The notes: generated from the letters alone by a model not told the origin. 62,394 bases of DNA from an aff. Roholtiella sp. LEGE 12411 (GCF_015206995.1 NZ_JADEXR010000021.1:1-62394), one strand, 5' to 3'. Shown: positions 1 through 8,957, counted from the stretch's first letter. A program made the numbers and translations.

Positions 1-687
1 CCCCTCCCGTCCCCCTCCCCCGACATCCAGGGATTCATCTTCGATTTAGATGGTGTGCTCACAGATACGGCAGAATTCCACTACCTAGCTTGGCAGAGAC
101 TAGCAGATCAAGAAGGTATACCTTTTAATCGGCAGGCTAATGAAGCACTGCGAGGTATATCCCGTCATGCTTCCCTCATGCTGATAGTTGGAGATAGACC
201 ATATTCCGAAGCACAACTTGAAGAGATGATGGAGCGCAAGAACCGCTATTATGTGGACTTAATCCAAAATATGACGTCTAGAGATTTGTCACTAGGAGCG
301 ATTGAACTTTTGAATGAACTGCGGCAAGCTGGTATTAAGATAGCTATTGGCTCAGCTAGTAAAAATGCTCACACAGTAGTAGAGCGATTAGGCATTGCCG
401 ACAAAATAGATGCGATCGCTGACGGTTATAGTGTACAGAAACCTAAGCCAGCACCCGATCTATTTCTACACGCTGCCAACTTGCTAGGACTCGCACCAGC
501 GCAATGTGTAGTCGTAGAAGATGCAACAGCAGGGGTTGAGGCTGCTTTAGCCGCAGGTATGTTGACGGTAGGACTCGGCCCAACTGAACGAGTTGGCTCA
601 GCTCATATTGTTCTGCCTAGCCTAGCAGGCATCAAATGGACAGACCTGAAAGCTAAATTGAATAGTATTGCTACACAAAAAAAATAA
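1..687 (+). CDS. pgmB: beta-phosphoglucomutase family HAD protein, 5' end outside window
   Basis: Family members interconvert beta-glucose-1-phosphate and glucose-6-phosphate and usually act after a maltose or trehalose phosphorylase. The frame is open from base 1. HAD motif I (FDLDGVLTD, nucleophile and acid Asp at bases 43-51) lies in the first 20 visible codons; motif II is the Ser of IGSASKN, the motif III Lys is in QKPKPAPD and motif IV is VEDATAGV, so all catalytic motifs are present. The GTG at 55 falls inside motif I and cannot be the start; the real start is a few codons to the left of the window. The first visible codons are pyrimidine-rich (Pro/Ser), unusual for this N-terminus. 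The 228 visible residues are about full length. The family call is firm; the substrate is inferred. Confidence 0.8.
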   Translation, partial: PLPSPSPDIQGFIFDLDGVLTDTAEFHYLAWQRLADQEGIPFNRQANEALRGISRHASLMLIVGDRPYSEAQLEEMMERKNRYYVDLIQNMTSRDLSLGAIELLNELRQAGIKIAIGSASKNAHTVVERLGIADKIDAIADGYSVQKPKPAPDLFLHAANLLGLAPAQCVVVEDATAGVEAALAAGMLTVGLGPTERVGSAHIVLPSLAGIKWTDLKAKLNSIATQKK

Positions 688-849
688 CAATCGCATTATA
701 AGAACTAATCTGTAGCAGTGCTAAATCATTTGTGAAAATTATCTTGTTCTGTTACCTATCCCACCGCGAGGGCGAAGCAAAAATTGCTCTTGATGTGGCA
801 ATGTTGCTAAAACAAAGATAAGAGTATTAATTATATAGAGTTAGAAAAT

Positions 850-1107
850 ATGTACATCCAAATTAAACCAGAACTAGAGCAATTTATTCAGGCACAGCTG
901 GCAAGTGGTAGATTTGCTAATGCAGATGATGTCATCAATGAAGCCTTTAAACTGCTACAGGAAAGAGAACAGTGAATGGAAGAATTACGGCAAAAAATTG
1001 CTGTGGGAACTGAACAAATTGCTAAGGGACAAGTAACTGATGGCGAAGTTGTATTTGCCAGATTCCAGGAAAAAATTCGTCAAATTGCTGAGGAGTCATC
1101 TGGATGA
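850..1107 (+). pseudogene. ParD-like antitoxin gene with an in-frame TGA
   Basis: The 85-codon frame starts MYIQIKPELEQFIQ and continues as a ribbon-helix-helix type antitoxin (ANADDVINEAFKLLQERE), then ELRQKIAVGTEQIAKGQV and DGEVVFARFQEKI, the usual ParD tail that embraces the toxin. A TGA at 973-975 interrupts codon 42; in this family a Trp (TGG) commonly stands at that place, so one G-to-A change explains it. An ATG follows the stop directly (976), so a reinitiated C-terminal fragment of 43 residues is possible. The stop overlaps the toxin start by four bases (ATGA, 1104-1107), the normal coupled arrangement of parDE. Seen: stop and flanking homology. Inferred: loss of DNA-binding antitoxin function. 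Confidence 0.7.
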
Positions 1108-1406
1108 GCAATTATTCATTTTCAGATGGAGCAGTTCAAGATTTAGATGAAATTTGTGAATATATTGCTCGGAGTAACCCAAAAGCAGCTAGTAAGCTTT
1201 TTGATGACATTCGCTAAAAGTGTAAATTAGTAGCTAGTTTTCCCAAGATGGGGAAAAGTTATGGAAGGCTTGTACCGAATCTGCGCGGTTTTGTTGTGGA
1301 TGATTACGTTATATTTTACTATCCTCTAGAAGACGGAATTAGTGTTACTCGTGTTGCTAGTGGTGATCGAGATTTAGAATCTTTGTTTGCAGATGCAGAT
1401 GAATAA
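1104..1406 (+). pseudogene. ParE/RelE-superfamily toxin gene with an in-frame TAA
   Basis: The frame reads MSNYSFSDGAVQDLDEI, CEYIARSNPKAASKLFDDIR, then a TAA at 1215-1217, then KCKLVASFPKMGKSYGRLVP and on to a ParE-like C-terminus (VASGDRDLESLF). It is about 100 codons long, the normal size of a ParE toxin. Both halves are in the same frame; a single C-to-T change of a Gln codon (CAA) accounts for the stop. Intact members poison DNA gyrase or, in RelE relatives, cleave mRNA. The gene is coupled to the antitoxin by an ATGA overlap. Because the antitoxin is also interrupted, the pair looks like a dead module; a recoding or sequencing artefact cannot be excluded. Confidence 0.7.
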
Positions 1407-1671
1407 TAAAACCTGTAGCCAGTGAATATTGATTGATTTTTATTTGAGATCTGATGTGAATTGCACTCTTACAAGGAATTAAAATACTTACTTTAGTACT
1501 AAAAATGAGGAACTGCCTCAAATTTCAAAAATAACTATTTATAAAAAAAAGTATTGTTAAATGGGGTGGCGTGTAACGGAATACGACTACACCCGGCTGA
1601 AACTGTTTTTCATCGATTTACACTGCGAATGGCATACAGATTTGGCAGATTTTTGGAATAAACGCCAAAAA

Positions 1672-1688
1672 TTTCACAGTAATTTCAT
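1672..1688 (+). promoter_or_regulatory. direct repeat TTTCAC-N5-TTTCAT upstream of the efflux genes
   Basis: Two six-base half sites 11 bases apart (1672-1677 and 1683-1688) lie about 150 bp before the adaptor start. Such tandem sites one helical turn apart are typical for OmpR/PhoB-type response regulators. The same arrangement recurs at 7618-7634 in front of the regulator operon. The rest of the 429-bp gap (1407-1835) shows no gene; the sequence before the adaptor is AT-rich and ends in a good ribosome-binding site (AAGGAAA, 1820-1826). Confidence 0.5.
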
Positions 1689-1835
1689 TTTGATATGACA
1701 AACTAATTATGAAGGCAGTCCTATGAATATGAAAAACTTGCTGTCTTTCCTTCATAGCTGGTGATTTTAAGAGAATGAAAATGCCAGCTAATAGCCGTTA
1801 CTTTAGTTGCTCCGTACTCAAGGAAATTCCTGATA

Positions 1836-3518
1836 ATGCATAGCCCTGAACGTTCCCAAGCATTTATGATGCTCCGTTGTGTTTCTGGAGGATTCCTGAG
1901 CCTGATTCTAGTAACGATGAGCGTACCAGTTCTAGCTGGCGGTGGGCATAGTCACGGTGAGCCAGCCTTTAATACCGAAGCTGGTCAAGCTGCTGGTAAA
2001 GTTCAGATTGATGCCAAAACTGCACAAAGGCTAAACATAAAAGTCGAGCCTGTTACCAGACAGCGACTGGCTATCAGCATTAAAACTACCGGACAGATTG
2101 AAAACTTGCCGAGTAAACAAGTAGAGGTAACTACGCCAATTTCAGGGGCGAAAGTTGTTGAGTTGCTCGTAGAACCTGGAGTATTTGTGAAAGCAGGTCA
2201 ACCCGTTGCTGTGTTATCCAGCCCCGATTTGGTAGAACTACGCGTTAACTCCCAGGAAAAACGGGCAGAGGCTCAAGGAGATTTACAGCAAGCTCAAGCC
2301 GACTTAAAACTAGCTCAACAAAACTATCAACGATACTCACAAATAGCTGCCGCAGAGATTGCACAAGCACAAAGTCAGGTAGCTTATGCTCAGGAAAAGT
2401 ATAGCAAAGATCAGCAGTTAGCTGATGCAGGCGCTCTTGCACGTCGCAATGCTTTAGAGTCCGAAACTCAGCTAGCTCAGGCCAAAGCTCAATTGACTAC
2501 AGCAGCCAGCCGCCGCGATGTTATCCAAGCGGAAGCTCAACTTAAACGCGCTCAGTCATCTGTCCAGGTAGCTCAGTCCCGCCTGCAACTTAGCAATACC
2601 ACCTATGAAACTCGCTTGCAACAACTTGGGACAAGAGCGAATGCTAAAGGACTGGTGACAATGACGGCTCCTATTTCTGGCAGGATTGCCAACCGCGAAG
2701 TTACTCTCGGTCAAACATTTCAGGACGCAGGTGGGAAGCTGATGACGATTGTTAATGACAGGCGCGTTTTTGCCACAGCGAATATTTATGAAAAAGATCT
2801 GAATTTGGTGCGCCAAAATCAGCAAGTACGAGTAAAAGCTACTGGCACTAATCGTACTTTTACCGGAAAAATTGCCGTGATTGGATCGGTGGTACAAGGA
2901 GAAACGCGAGTTGTCCCTGTGAAAGCAGAAGTTGATAACTCTAGCAGTCAATTAAAACCAGGGATGTTTGCCCAACTGGAGGTGCTAACAGACCAAACCA
3001 CAAAATCTCTTTTGGCAATTCCTAGTGATGCGGTGGTGGAAGCCAATGGTAAAAATATAGTTTTCGTACAAAATGGCGATGGTTATGAAGCGGTGGAAGT
3101 AACGCTAGGTAAAACTTCTGGGGATATGGTGGAGGTAGAAAATGGTCTGTTTGATGGCGATCGCATAGTTACTAACAATGCTGTTCTCGTTTACGGTCAA
3201 TCTCTGCGTACCCCAAACAAAGCTCTCTTAGATGAACATACTGATGAGGATCAAGTAAATAATAGCATTTCTTTGCCTAACGGAATGTCATTACCTTTGT
3301 TATTGGGTTTAGGAGCATCTGGAGTATTAGCGATCGCAGCAGCAGCTTATTGGGCTGGTCGTCGCACCCAAAGAAATTTAGTGCCAGCAATTGAAGGTTT
3401 TATCTATGACCATAAATCAGATCATTCATCATTAAATCACAACAATCATCTTCTGGAATCAGAATTTAAAAAATCGGATTCTATTGAAGTTCACGAAGAT
3501 AATTCTCACAAAAATTAA
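1836..3518 (+). CDS. RND efflux periplasmic adaptor (CzcB/CusB-like) with C-terminal membrane segment and His-rich tail
   Basis: Links an inner-membrane RND pump to an outer-membrane channel. A signal sequence ends near VLAGG (about residue 35) and is followed by GGGHSHGE, a possible metal-binding patch. The barrel-sandwich half motif VELLVEPGVFVKAGQPVAVL lies at about 112-131, a long Gln/Ala-rich alpha-hairpin at about 140-270 and beta-barrel and membrane-proximal domains at about 275-460. Unusually, a hydrophobic segment (about 484-508) and a His/Asn/Ser-rich tail follow; typical adaptors stop before this. The start is supported by AAGGAAA nine bases upstream. The pump gene begins 76 bases downstream. 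The family is clear; the exported ion (Cu, Ag, Ni, Co or Zn) is not shown by the sequence, though the His motifs favour a metal. Confidence 0.85.
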   Translation: MHSPERSQAFMMLRCVSGGFLSLILVTMSVPVLAGGGHSHGEPAFNTEAGQAAGKVQIDAKTAQRLNIKVEPVTRQRLAISIKTTGQIENLPSKQVEVTTPISGAKVVELLVEPGVFVKAGQPVAVLSSPDLVELRVNSQEKRAEAQGDLQQAQADLKLAQQNYQRYSQIAAAEIAQAQSQVAYAQEKYSKDQQLADAGALARRNALESETQLAQAKAQLTTAASRRDVIQAEAQLKRAQSSVQVAQSRLQLSNTTYETRLQQLGTRANAKGLVTMTAPISGRIANREVTLGQTFQDAGGKLMTIVNDRRVFATANIYEKDLNLVRQNQQVRVKATGTNRTFTGKIAVIGSVVQGETRVVPVKAEVDNSSSQLKPGMFAQLEVLTDQTTKSLLAIPSDAVVEANGKNIVFVQNGDGYEAVEVTLGKTSGDMVEVENGLFDGDRIVTNNAVLVYGQSLRTPNKALLDEHTDEDQVNNSISLPNGMSLPLLLGLGASGVLAIAAAAYWAGRRTQRNLVPAIEGFIYDHKSDHSSLNHNNHLLESEFKKSDSIEVHEDNSHKN

Positions 3519-3594
3519 CTTAACACCAAAAAATAAGTATTCTTCTGGGGAGACAGGAGTAATCAATCCACAATTTAAAATCCCAAATTAGTAA

Positions 3595-6500
3595 ATGCTA
3601 AATACTATTCTTAAATGGTCAATTGCTCAACGTTGGCTAGTTGTCATCAGCTCGATTATTATCAGCATTTGGGCAGTGCAAACCATAAAGCAAATGCCCC
3701 TAGATGTCTTTCCTAGCTTTGCTCCTCCCCAAGTCGAAATTCAGACAGAAGCCCCTGGATTGGCTCCCGAAGAAGTCGAGGCGCTAATTACACTCCGCAT
3801 TGAAAGTGCTATTAATGGTACCCCAGGAGTCACCACAGTTCGTTCCGCCTCAGCCGTTGGGCTTTCTTCGGTCAAAGTTGTCTTTGATTGGGGAACTGAT
3901 ATTTATAAAGCTAGGCAACTGGTAACAGAAAGAGTGCAGCAAGCTGCTGGTAGTTTGCCAAATGGTATAGCTCCCCCAGAGATTACCCCGATTAGTTCAC
4001 CTTTAGGAGCAACAATTAGTTACGCCTTCACCGCACAAACAACTCCTCTAATGGAGGTGCGACGGATCATCGATTGGCAAGTTACTAATCGTCTTTTAGC
4101 TGTGCCTGGAGTCAGCCAAGTCTTTGTATTAGGTGGAGATATCCGCGAGTATCAGGTGCTAGTCGATCCAGCCAAGCTAAAAGCTTTTGATGTATCTTTG
4201 CAGCAAGTTTCACAGGCATCTGCTGGTGCTAATGTCAACGCTCCTGGTGGATTTCTGATTAAATCAAATCAGGAAATCTTAATTCGTGGTGTTGGGCGCA
4301 TCGAATCAATTGAACAACTGAAAAAATCAGTAATTACCCAACGTAATGGTACGCCAGTTCTGCTAGAAAATGTTGCTGATGTACAAATAGGTGCAGCATT
4401 TAAGCGAGGTGATGCCAGTTTTAACGGACAGAAAGCTGTGATTGTTTTAGTTAACAAACAACCACTAGCGGACACTCCAACAGTCACCCGCAAAATAGAA
4501 GCAGCAATAGAGGAAATTAAGCCTAGTTTACCCAAGGATGTAAAATTTGCAGTTACTTTCCGCCAGGAAGATTTTATTGAGTCATCCGTCAAAAACGTCG
4601 AAGAATCTCTGCGCGATGGAGGCATTATCGTTGGTGTAATTTTGATTTTGTTTTTGATGAATTGGCGCACAATTATTATTAGCCTGAGTGCGCTTCCCTT
4701 ATCTCTACTGATGGGTCTTTTATTCCTAGATTGGTTGGGAGAGGGTATAAATACCATGACTTTGGGAGGGTTGGCAGTTGCCATTGGTTCGGCGGTAGAT
4801 GATGCAATTGTAGACGTAGAAAATGTCTACCGTTGCTTGCGAGAAAACCGCCTGGCTGGCGACCCTGTACCACAGATGAAGATCATCCTGGAAGCCTCCA
4901 ACGAAGTGCGAGCTAGTGTGCTGTTTTCTTCAATAATTATTGCGGTAGTGTTTGCACCTATTTTTACACTTACAGGTGTGGAAGGTCGCATTTTTACACC
5001 TATGGGTTTGGCTTATCTGCTAACAGTTTTCGCCTCTACCGTGGTTGCTTTTACTGTAACTCCAGCGTTATGTGCCTTATTACTGGTTAATTGTCCATTA
5101 CCGCCAGAAGAACCATTTGTTGCTCGTCTAAGTAAACGACTATACCAACCAATTTTGCAGTTTTCTATCCGCCGTCCTCAAATTGTTTTAGTAGCTGCGA
5201 TCGCTTCTTTGGTGACTTCTCTAATTGTTTTTCCCAGCTTGGGACGAATTTTCTTACCTGAGTTTCAAGAAAGGTCATTAATTATTGCGGCGAATCTTGT
5301 ACCAGGGGTATCTCTAGATACTACTACACAAGCCGGTTTAGCAATTCAAGATGCGCTGAAAGGTGACAAAAGGCTGGATTCGGTTCAGGTACGCGCCGGG
5401 ATGACACCGGGAGATTCCGATATTTTAAGTGTTGACTTTGCACACATAGATGTGGAAATCAGTCCAGAAGGAATGAAAGAACGGGAAAAAACCCTTGAGT
5501 GGTTGCGAGAAGAGTTTGCTAAATTACCGGGTGTGGCTGCGAATGTCGGCGGTTTTATTTCTCACCGCATGGATGAAGTTTTATCGGGGGTAAGGAGTGC
5601 GATCGCTGTCAAAATCTTTGGCCCCGATTTAGATGAATTACGCACTCTCGCCAGTCAAATTCAGACAACGATCAGTAGCGTTGCGGGAGTCGTAGATTTG
5701 CAAACAGAACCCCAAGTACCGATAAAACAACTACAAATTAAGTTTGACCGAGAAGCGGCAGCTCGTTATGGACTATCAGTAGGAGAAATATCAGAAACTA
5801 TCGAAACAGCTTTGAATGGTCGAGTTGTGTCTCAAGTCCTAGAAAAACAACAAGTATTTGACCTTTTGGTTTGGTTAAAAGCAAGCGATCGCGCTGATAT
5901 AGACACCATCAGTAATTTACTGATAGATACTCCTAGCAAACAAAAAATTCCCTTAGCTCAAGTTGCCAAAATTGAATACGGCTCAGGGCCAAATACAATT
6001 AATCGTGAGAATGTTTCTCGACGAATTATAGTCTCTGCAAATGCAACTGGACGTGACTTAAAATCTGTGATTACTGATATTCGGGCGAAGATTAAACAAC
6101 AGGTACAGATTCCCTCTGGATACTTTATCGAGTATGGCGGTCAATTTGAATCGGAAGAAAGAGCAAGTCAAAATTTAACGCTGTTCAGTACCTTAGCTCT
6201 TGTTGTAATTGCCGTGTTAATGTACTTTGCTGTTAAATCAATTCCTTCCATGCTAATGATTATGGTTAACTTACCTCTAGCATTGGTGGGGGGAATCTTT
6301 TCGATTGCTTTAGTAGGTGGTGTTGTTTCTGTAGCTTCCCTTGTGGGCTTCATCACTTTGTTTGGAGTAGCTGTGCGAAACGGACTGCTGTTAGTAGAAA
6401 ACTACAATTCTAAAATAGCTACAGGAATGCCTTTGCATGAAGTACTGGTATTAGGTTCTCAAGAACGTCTTGGTGCTATTTTGATGACTGCTTTGACATC

Positions 6501-6711
6501 AGCTTTGGGTATGGCTCCCTTAGTAATTGGCATTGGCCCTGGGAAGGAGATTTTGCAGCCATTAGCAGTTGTAGTGTTAGGCGGATTGTTCACTTCTACG
6601 GCATTAACTTTGATAGTTTTACCAGCCTTATATTCCCTATTTAGTAGGTTTGTAATACCAAAAAATATCTCAAACGCAATGCCAAAGAACGTTGTGGAAA
6701 CAAGAGTTTAA
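3595..6711 (+). CDS. RND efflux pump, CzcA/CusA (heavy-metal) type permease
   Basis: Proton-driven inner-membrane pump of 1038 residues, the normal RND size. It shows the duplicated RND plan: an N-terminal membrane helix, a large periplasmic porter loop, a bundle of six helices around 330-540, a second porter loop and a second helix bundle near 860-1020. The acidic proton-relay region is GSAVDDAIVDVEN (about 399-411), close in position to the essential acidic cluster of CzcA. N-terminal signatures PLDVFPSFAPPQVEIQTEAP and GLAPEEVEALIT match the heavy-metal efflux branch rather than the drug-efflux AcrB branch. It follows the adaptor and precedes a His-rich lipoprotein, so the three probably form an operon. 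No outer-membrane channel gene is present nearby; a TolC-like protein encoded elsewhere must serve. Substrate is inferred only. Confidence 0.88.
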   Translation: MLNTILKWSIAQRWLVVISSIIISIWAVQTIKQMPLDVFPSFAPPQVEIQTEAPGLAPEEVEALITLRIESAINGTPGVTTVRSASAVGLSSVKVVFDWGTDIYKARQLVTERVQQAAGSLPNGIAPPEITPISSPLGATISYAFTAQTTPLMEVRRIIDWQVTNRLLAVPGVSQVFVLGGDIREYQVLVDPAKLKAFDVSLQQVSQASAGANVNAPGGFLIKSNQEILIRGVGRIESIEQLKKSVITQRNGTPVLLENVADVQIGAAFKRGDASFNGQKAVIVLVNKQPLADTPTVTRKIEAAIEEIKPSLPKDVKFAVTFRQEDFIESSVKNVEESLRDGGIIVGVILILFLMNWRTIIISLSALPLSLLMGLLFLDWLGEGINTMTLGGLAVAIGSAVDDAIVDVENVYRCLRENRLAGDPVPQMKIILEASNEVRASVLFSSIIIAVVFAPIFTLTGVEGRIFTPMGLAYLLTVFASTVVAFTVTPALCALLLVNCPLPPEEPFVARLSKRLYQPILQFSIRRPQIVLVAAIASLVTSLIVFPSLGRIFLPEFQERSLIIAANLVPGVSLDTTTQAGLAIQDALKGDKRLDSVQVRAGMTPGDSDILSVDFAHIDVEISPEGMKEREKTLEWLREEFAKLPGVAANVGGFISHRMDEVLSGVRSAIAVKIFGPDLDELRTLASQIQTTISSVAGVVDLQTEPQVPIKQLQIKFDREAAARYGLSVGEISETIETALNGRVVSQVLEKQQVFDLLVWLKASDRADIDTISNLLIDTPSKQKIPLAQVAKIEYGSGPNTINRENVSRRIIVSANATGRDLKSVITDIRAKIKQQVQIPSGYFIEYGGQFESEERASQNLTLFSTLALVVIAVLMYFAVKSIPSMLMIMVNLPLALVGGIFSIALVGGVVSVASLVGFITLFGVAVRNGLLLVENYNSKIATGMPLHEVLVLGSQERLGAILMTALTSALGMAPLVIGIGPGKEILQPLAVVVLGGLFTSTALTLIVLPALYSLFSRFVIPKNISNAMPKNVVETRV

Positions 6712-6727
6712 AACCAGGAGCAAAATC

Positions 6728-7243
6728 ATGAATTCATTGAAATTAGTTTTGATTACTTTAAGTGGAACTATCCTGATTTTATTTAGCGGCTGTGCCAACA
6801 AGGAAGAAGAAAACAACAGTCAAAATCTAGCAAAGCCAAGTGTAAACAATGTTGCTAAAACTGATCAAAGTTCTGAGAAATTAAACGGAAACCCTGCTGA
6901 TAAAAAACATTCTCATAACCAAGGGCATAGTGGTCAAGTTGTTAATTTGGGAAAATATCATTTAGAGTTTAAACCAGATATAGAAAAAGATGGCACTCAT
7001 TTAGATGTGGCTCTGCATGGCGAACAAGATAAGGAAATTACTGATGCCAAACTTACCGCTCAAATTCAGTTACCCGATGGTACTAAAAAAACTCTAGAAA
7101 TTCCTTATAAGTCTGAGGAGGATCAATATGCGGCTTTGCTCCCTGAAACAGCTACAGGAGAATATAAAGTTGTCATCCAAACTGATGTTAATGGCGAAAA
7201 ACTAAACGGTCGTTTTAGCTTTAATAGAGCCGCTCAAGAATAA
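6728..7243 (+). CDS. His-containing lipoprotein of the efflux operon
   Basis: A 171-residue predicted lipoprotein. The signal peptide ends in the lipobox LFSGC (Cys at about residue 22), followed by a charged Asn/Glu/Lys linker and the His-rich stretch KKHSHNQGHSGQ. The C-terminal 100 residues (YHLEFKPDIEKDGTHLDVAL to GRFSFNRA) look like a beta-sandwich of the kind that presents metal sites (FixH/YtkA-like, weak resemblance). The ATG at 6728 has AGGAG seven bases upstream, 17 bases after the pump stop, so it is the start rather than earlier codons that overlap the pump gene. A periplasmic metal-binding accessory of the efflux system is a reasonable inference from the His residues and position; no function is proven. 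Confidence 0.65.
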   Translation: MNSLKLVLITLSGTILILFSGCANKEEENNSQNLAKPSVNNVAKTDQSSEKLNGNPADKKHSHNQGHSGQVVNLGKYHLEFKPDIEKDGTHLDVALHGEQDKEITDAKLTAQIQLPDGTKKTLEIPYKSEEDQYAALLPETATGEYKVVIQTDVNGEKLNGRFSFNRAAQE

Positions 7244-7296
7244 AACACATCTGGTGTTGCTGTTATTGGAGGTCATTTAACAATGGATTTTATATA

Positions 7297-7327
7297 TGTA
7301 GAAACGTTGCAATGCAACGTTTCTACA
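7297..7327. repeat. perfect 15-1-15 palindrome
   Basis: TGTAGAAACGTTGCA, one spacer base, then its exact reverse complement. This belongs to the GTAGA(A/G)ACG palindromes scattered in Nostocales genomes. It lies 53 bp after the lipoprotein gene and could serve as a transcription terminator, although no long T-run follows. No gene is visible in the rest of the 7244-7729 gap apart from the regulatory site at 7618. Confidence 0.75.
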
Positions 7328-7617
7328 CAGTTTATCGGTCGTGCGAAATATTTTATCTTCATTGTATTGCTGCATAACATGATGCTTAGGCTAAAGATGT
7401 AACACACCCTACTTTAGCTAAAGTTGGTCAAGAGTAATAACGGTAATATCACTCTTAGGAATTTTTATTAAAAAGATTACCTAAAAATCTATGTAAATTC
7501 CTAGTTTGAACTGTATTTTCATAGTAAAATTATTAGGAAATTATGAAAAGAAACTAAAAATCGAAATAGATATAATTATTTCTGAACTTTGTAAAAATCT
7601 ACTGTAACAGCATCAAA

Positions 7618-7634
7618 TTTCATCCTAATTTCAT
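7618..7634 (+). promoter_or_regulatory. direct repeat TTTCAT-N5-TTTCAT upstream of the DUF2808/two-component operon
   Basis: Two identical TTTCAT half sites separated by five bases lie 96 bp before the DUF2808 gene. Spacing and orientation match OmpR-family operators, and a near-identical site precedes the efflux genes at 1672-1688. The obvious candidate ligand is the response regulator encoded at 8247-8957, which would then autoregulate its operon. Confidence 0.55.
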
Positions 7635-7729
7635 CTCCTTCTGTCAAACTGATGGAATCAAAGCATCATTTGCCGAAAATGATTCTGATGTTTGGTTGAT
7701 TGTCCTAGTTGATTATTGAGAGGAGTGAG

Positions 7730-8215
7730 ATGAAAATCACACTAATTTATGCAGCTGTTATATCTTTAGCACTGTCAGCTTCAGTACCTGTTACTTACGC
7801 AAATACTATAAAACAAGCTGGTAACTTTCCTCGTGTTGTTAGCTTTGAAGAATTTCCTCAAGGTATTCGCCACTGGAAAAATATTAGACATACATTCCAG
7901 ATAGAAATTCCTCAACAAAGCAAAGCTCTTTCGCAATTAATTATCGACATTCCATCTAATTTAACTGTCAGCAATGACATTAATATATTTGACCAATCCG
8001 ATAAAAAAATCACTGTAGATGTATCCATCAATGGCAAGAAAGTTATATTAGGATTTCCCGAACCTATTGCTCCTGGAACGATGCTCACTATTGAGATGAA
8101 AAATGTCAAAAAATCATCGGTAACTAATGGTAATAAACTATACAAATTTTTTGGTAAGTTTATTGACATTAATACGGAAATACCCATTGGTATAGTTCGA
8201 CTTCGTGTTTATTAA
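7730..8215 (+). CDS. DUF2808 family exported protein
   Basis: A 161-residue protein with a clear signal peptide (MKITLIYAAVISLALSASVP, cleavage near VTYA-NT). The mature part is a predicted beta-rich domain of the DUF2808 family known mainly from cyanobacteria: it has HTFQIEIPQQSKALSQLII, a PSNLTVSNDINIFDQ segment and GFPEPIAPGTMLTIEM. The function of the family is unknown. The ATG at 7730 has GAGGAG four bases upstream, which is preferred to the TTG at 7709. It lies just 31 bases before the response regulator and is probably the first gene of that operon, which suggests an envelope role sensed or controlled by the two-component system. Confidence 0.7.
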   Translation: MKITLIYAAVISLALSASVPVTYANTIKQAGNFPRVVSFEEFPQGIRHWKNIRHTFQIEIPQQSKALSQLIIDIPSNLTVSNDINIFDQSDKKITVDVSINGKKVILGFPEPIAPGTMLTIEMKNVKKSSVTNGNKLYKFFGKFIDINTEIPIGIVRLRVY

Positions 8216-8246
8216 TGCACCAATTTCAAGGGTATAGCTGCTTTTT

Positions 8247-8957
8247 ATGAAAGTTCTGTTAGTTGAAGATGAGCCAGATTTAGGGTCATCAATTAAGCTA
8301 AAATTGAGTAAAGAAAGATATATTGTTGACTGGGTTTTGGATGGGACTGAAGCCTGGAGATATTTAGAATACGATGAGGCGGAGTATACACTAGCAATTT
8401 TTGATTGGTTACTTCCAGGGATATCGGGTTTAGAATTGCTGCGTAGGTTACGGGTTCGGGGTAAGTCTTTACCTGTATTACTATTAACAGCTAGAGACAG
8501 CATGGCAGATAAGGTGGCTGGGCTAGATGCGGGTGCAGATGACTACTTGGTTAAGCCGTTTGGCATGGCAGAACTGCTGGCGCGACTACGAGCATTGCAA
8601 AGGCGATCGCCCCAGTTTCAGCCGCCACAACTTCGAGTTGGTAATCTGATGTTAGACTATGGTAGTTGTACAGTTTTCCGTCAGCAACTTAATGGTGATG
8701 GCCACGCGATCTATTTAACAAAGAAGGAATTTCATCTGCTGGAATACTTCATGAAACGTCCTAACCAGATTGTTACTCGTGAGCAACTTTTGAGTCATCT
8801 TTATACCCTCAATGCAGAGCGTGTTAGTAATGTGGTGGCAGCTCAAATCAGACTATTGCGACGCAAATTGTCGGAGCATGGTTGTGATGGTTTAATCGAA
8901 ACTGTCCCCAGTATGGGCTATCGTTTCCATCCAAGCAATGCAGATTCGACTATTTAG
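8247..8957 (+). CDS. OmpR/PhoB-family response regulator (RppA/NrsR/CopR-like)
   Basis: 236 residues. The receiver domain (about 1-115) has the acidic pair in VEDEPD, phospho-acceptor Asp in AIFDWLLPG (about residue 52) and Lys in LVKPFG. The effector domain (about 130-230) is the winged helix of OmpR type (LTKKEFHLLEYFM, RVSNVVAAQIRLLRRKL, ETVPSMGYRF). The FDWLLPG form is common in cyanobacterial metal or redox regulators such as RppA, NrsR and ManR. The gene overlaps the kinase by 20 bases, showing translational coupling. Given the efflux genes upstream and the shared direct repeats, regulation of the pump in response to metal is a sound inference; the ligand is not known. Confidence 0.88.
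   Translation: MKVLLVEDEPDLGSSIKLKLSKERYIVDWVLDGTEAWRYLEYDEAEYTLAIFDWLLPGISGLELLRRLRVRGKSLPVLLLTARDSMADKVAGLDAGADDYLVKPFGMAELLARLRALQRRSPQFQPPQLRVGNLMLDYGSCTVFRQQLNGDGHAIYLTKKEFHLLEYFMKRPNQIVTREQLLSHLYTLNAERVSNVVAAQIRLLRRKLSEHGCDGLIETVPSMGYRFHPSNADSTI

Noticed and set aside
55-687. GTG at base 55 as the start of the beta-phosphoglucomutase
   Set aside because: It lies within the catalytic DLDGVLTD motif; the nucleophile would be lost.
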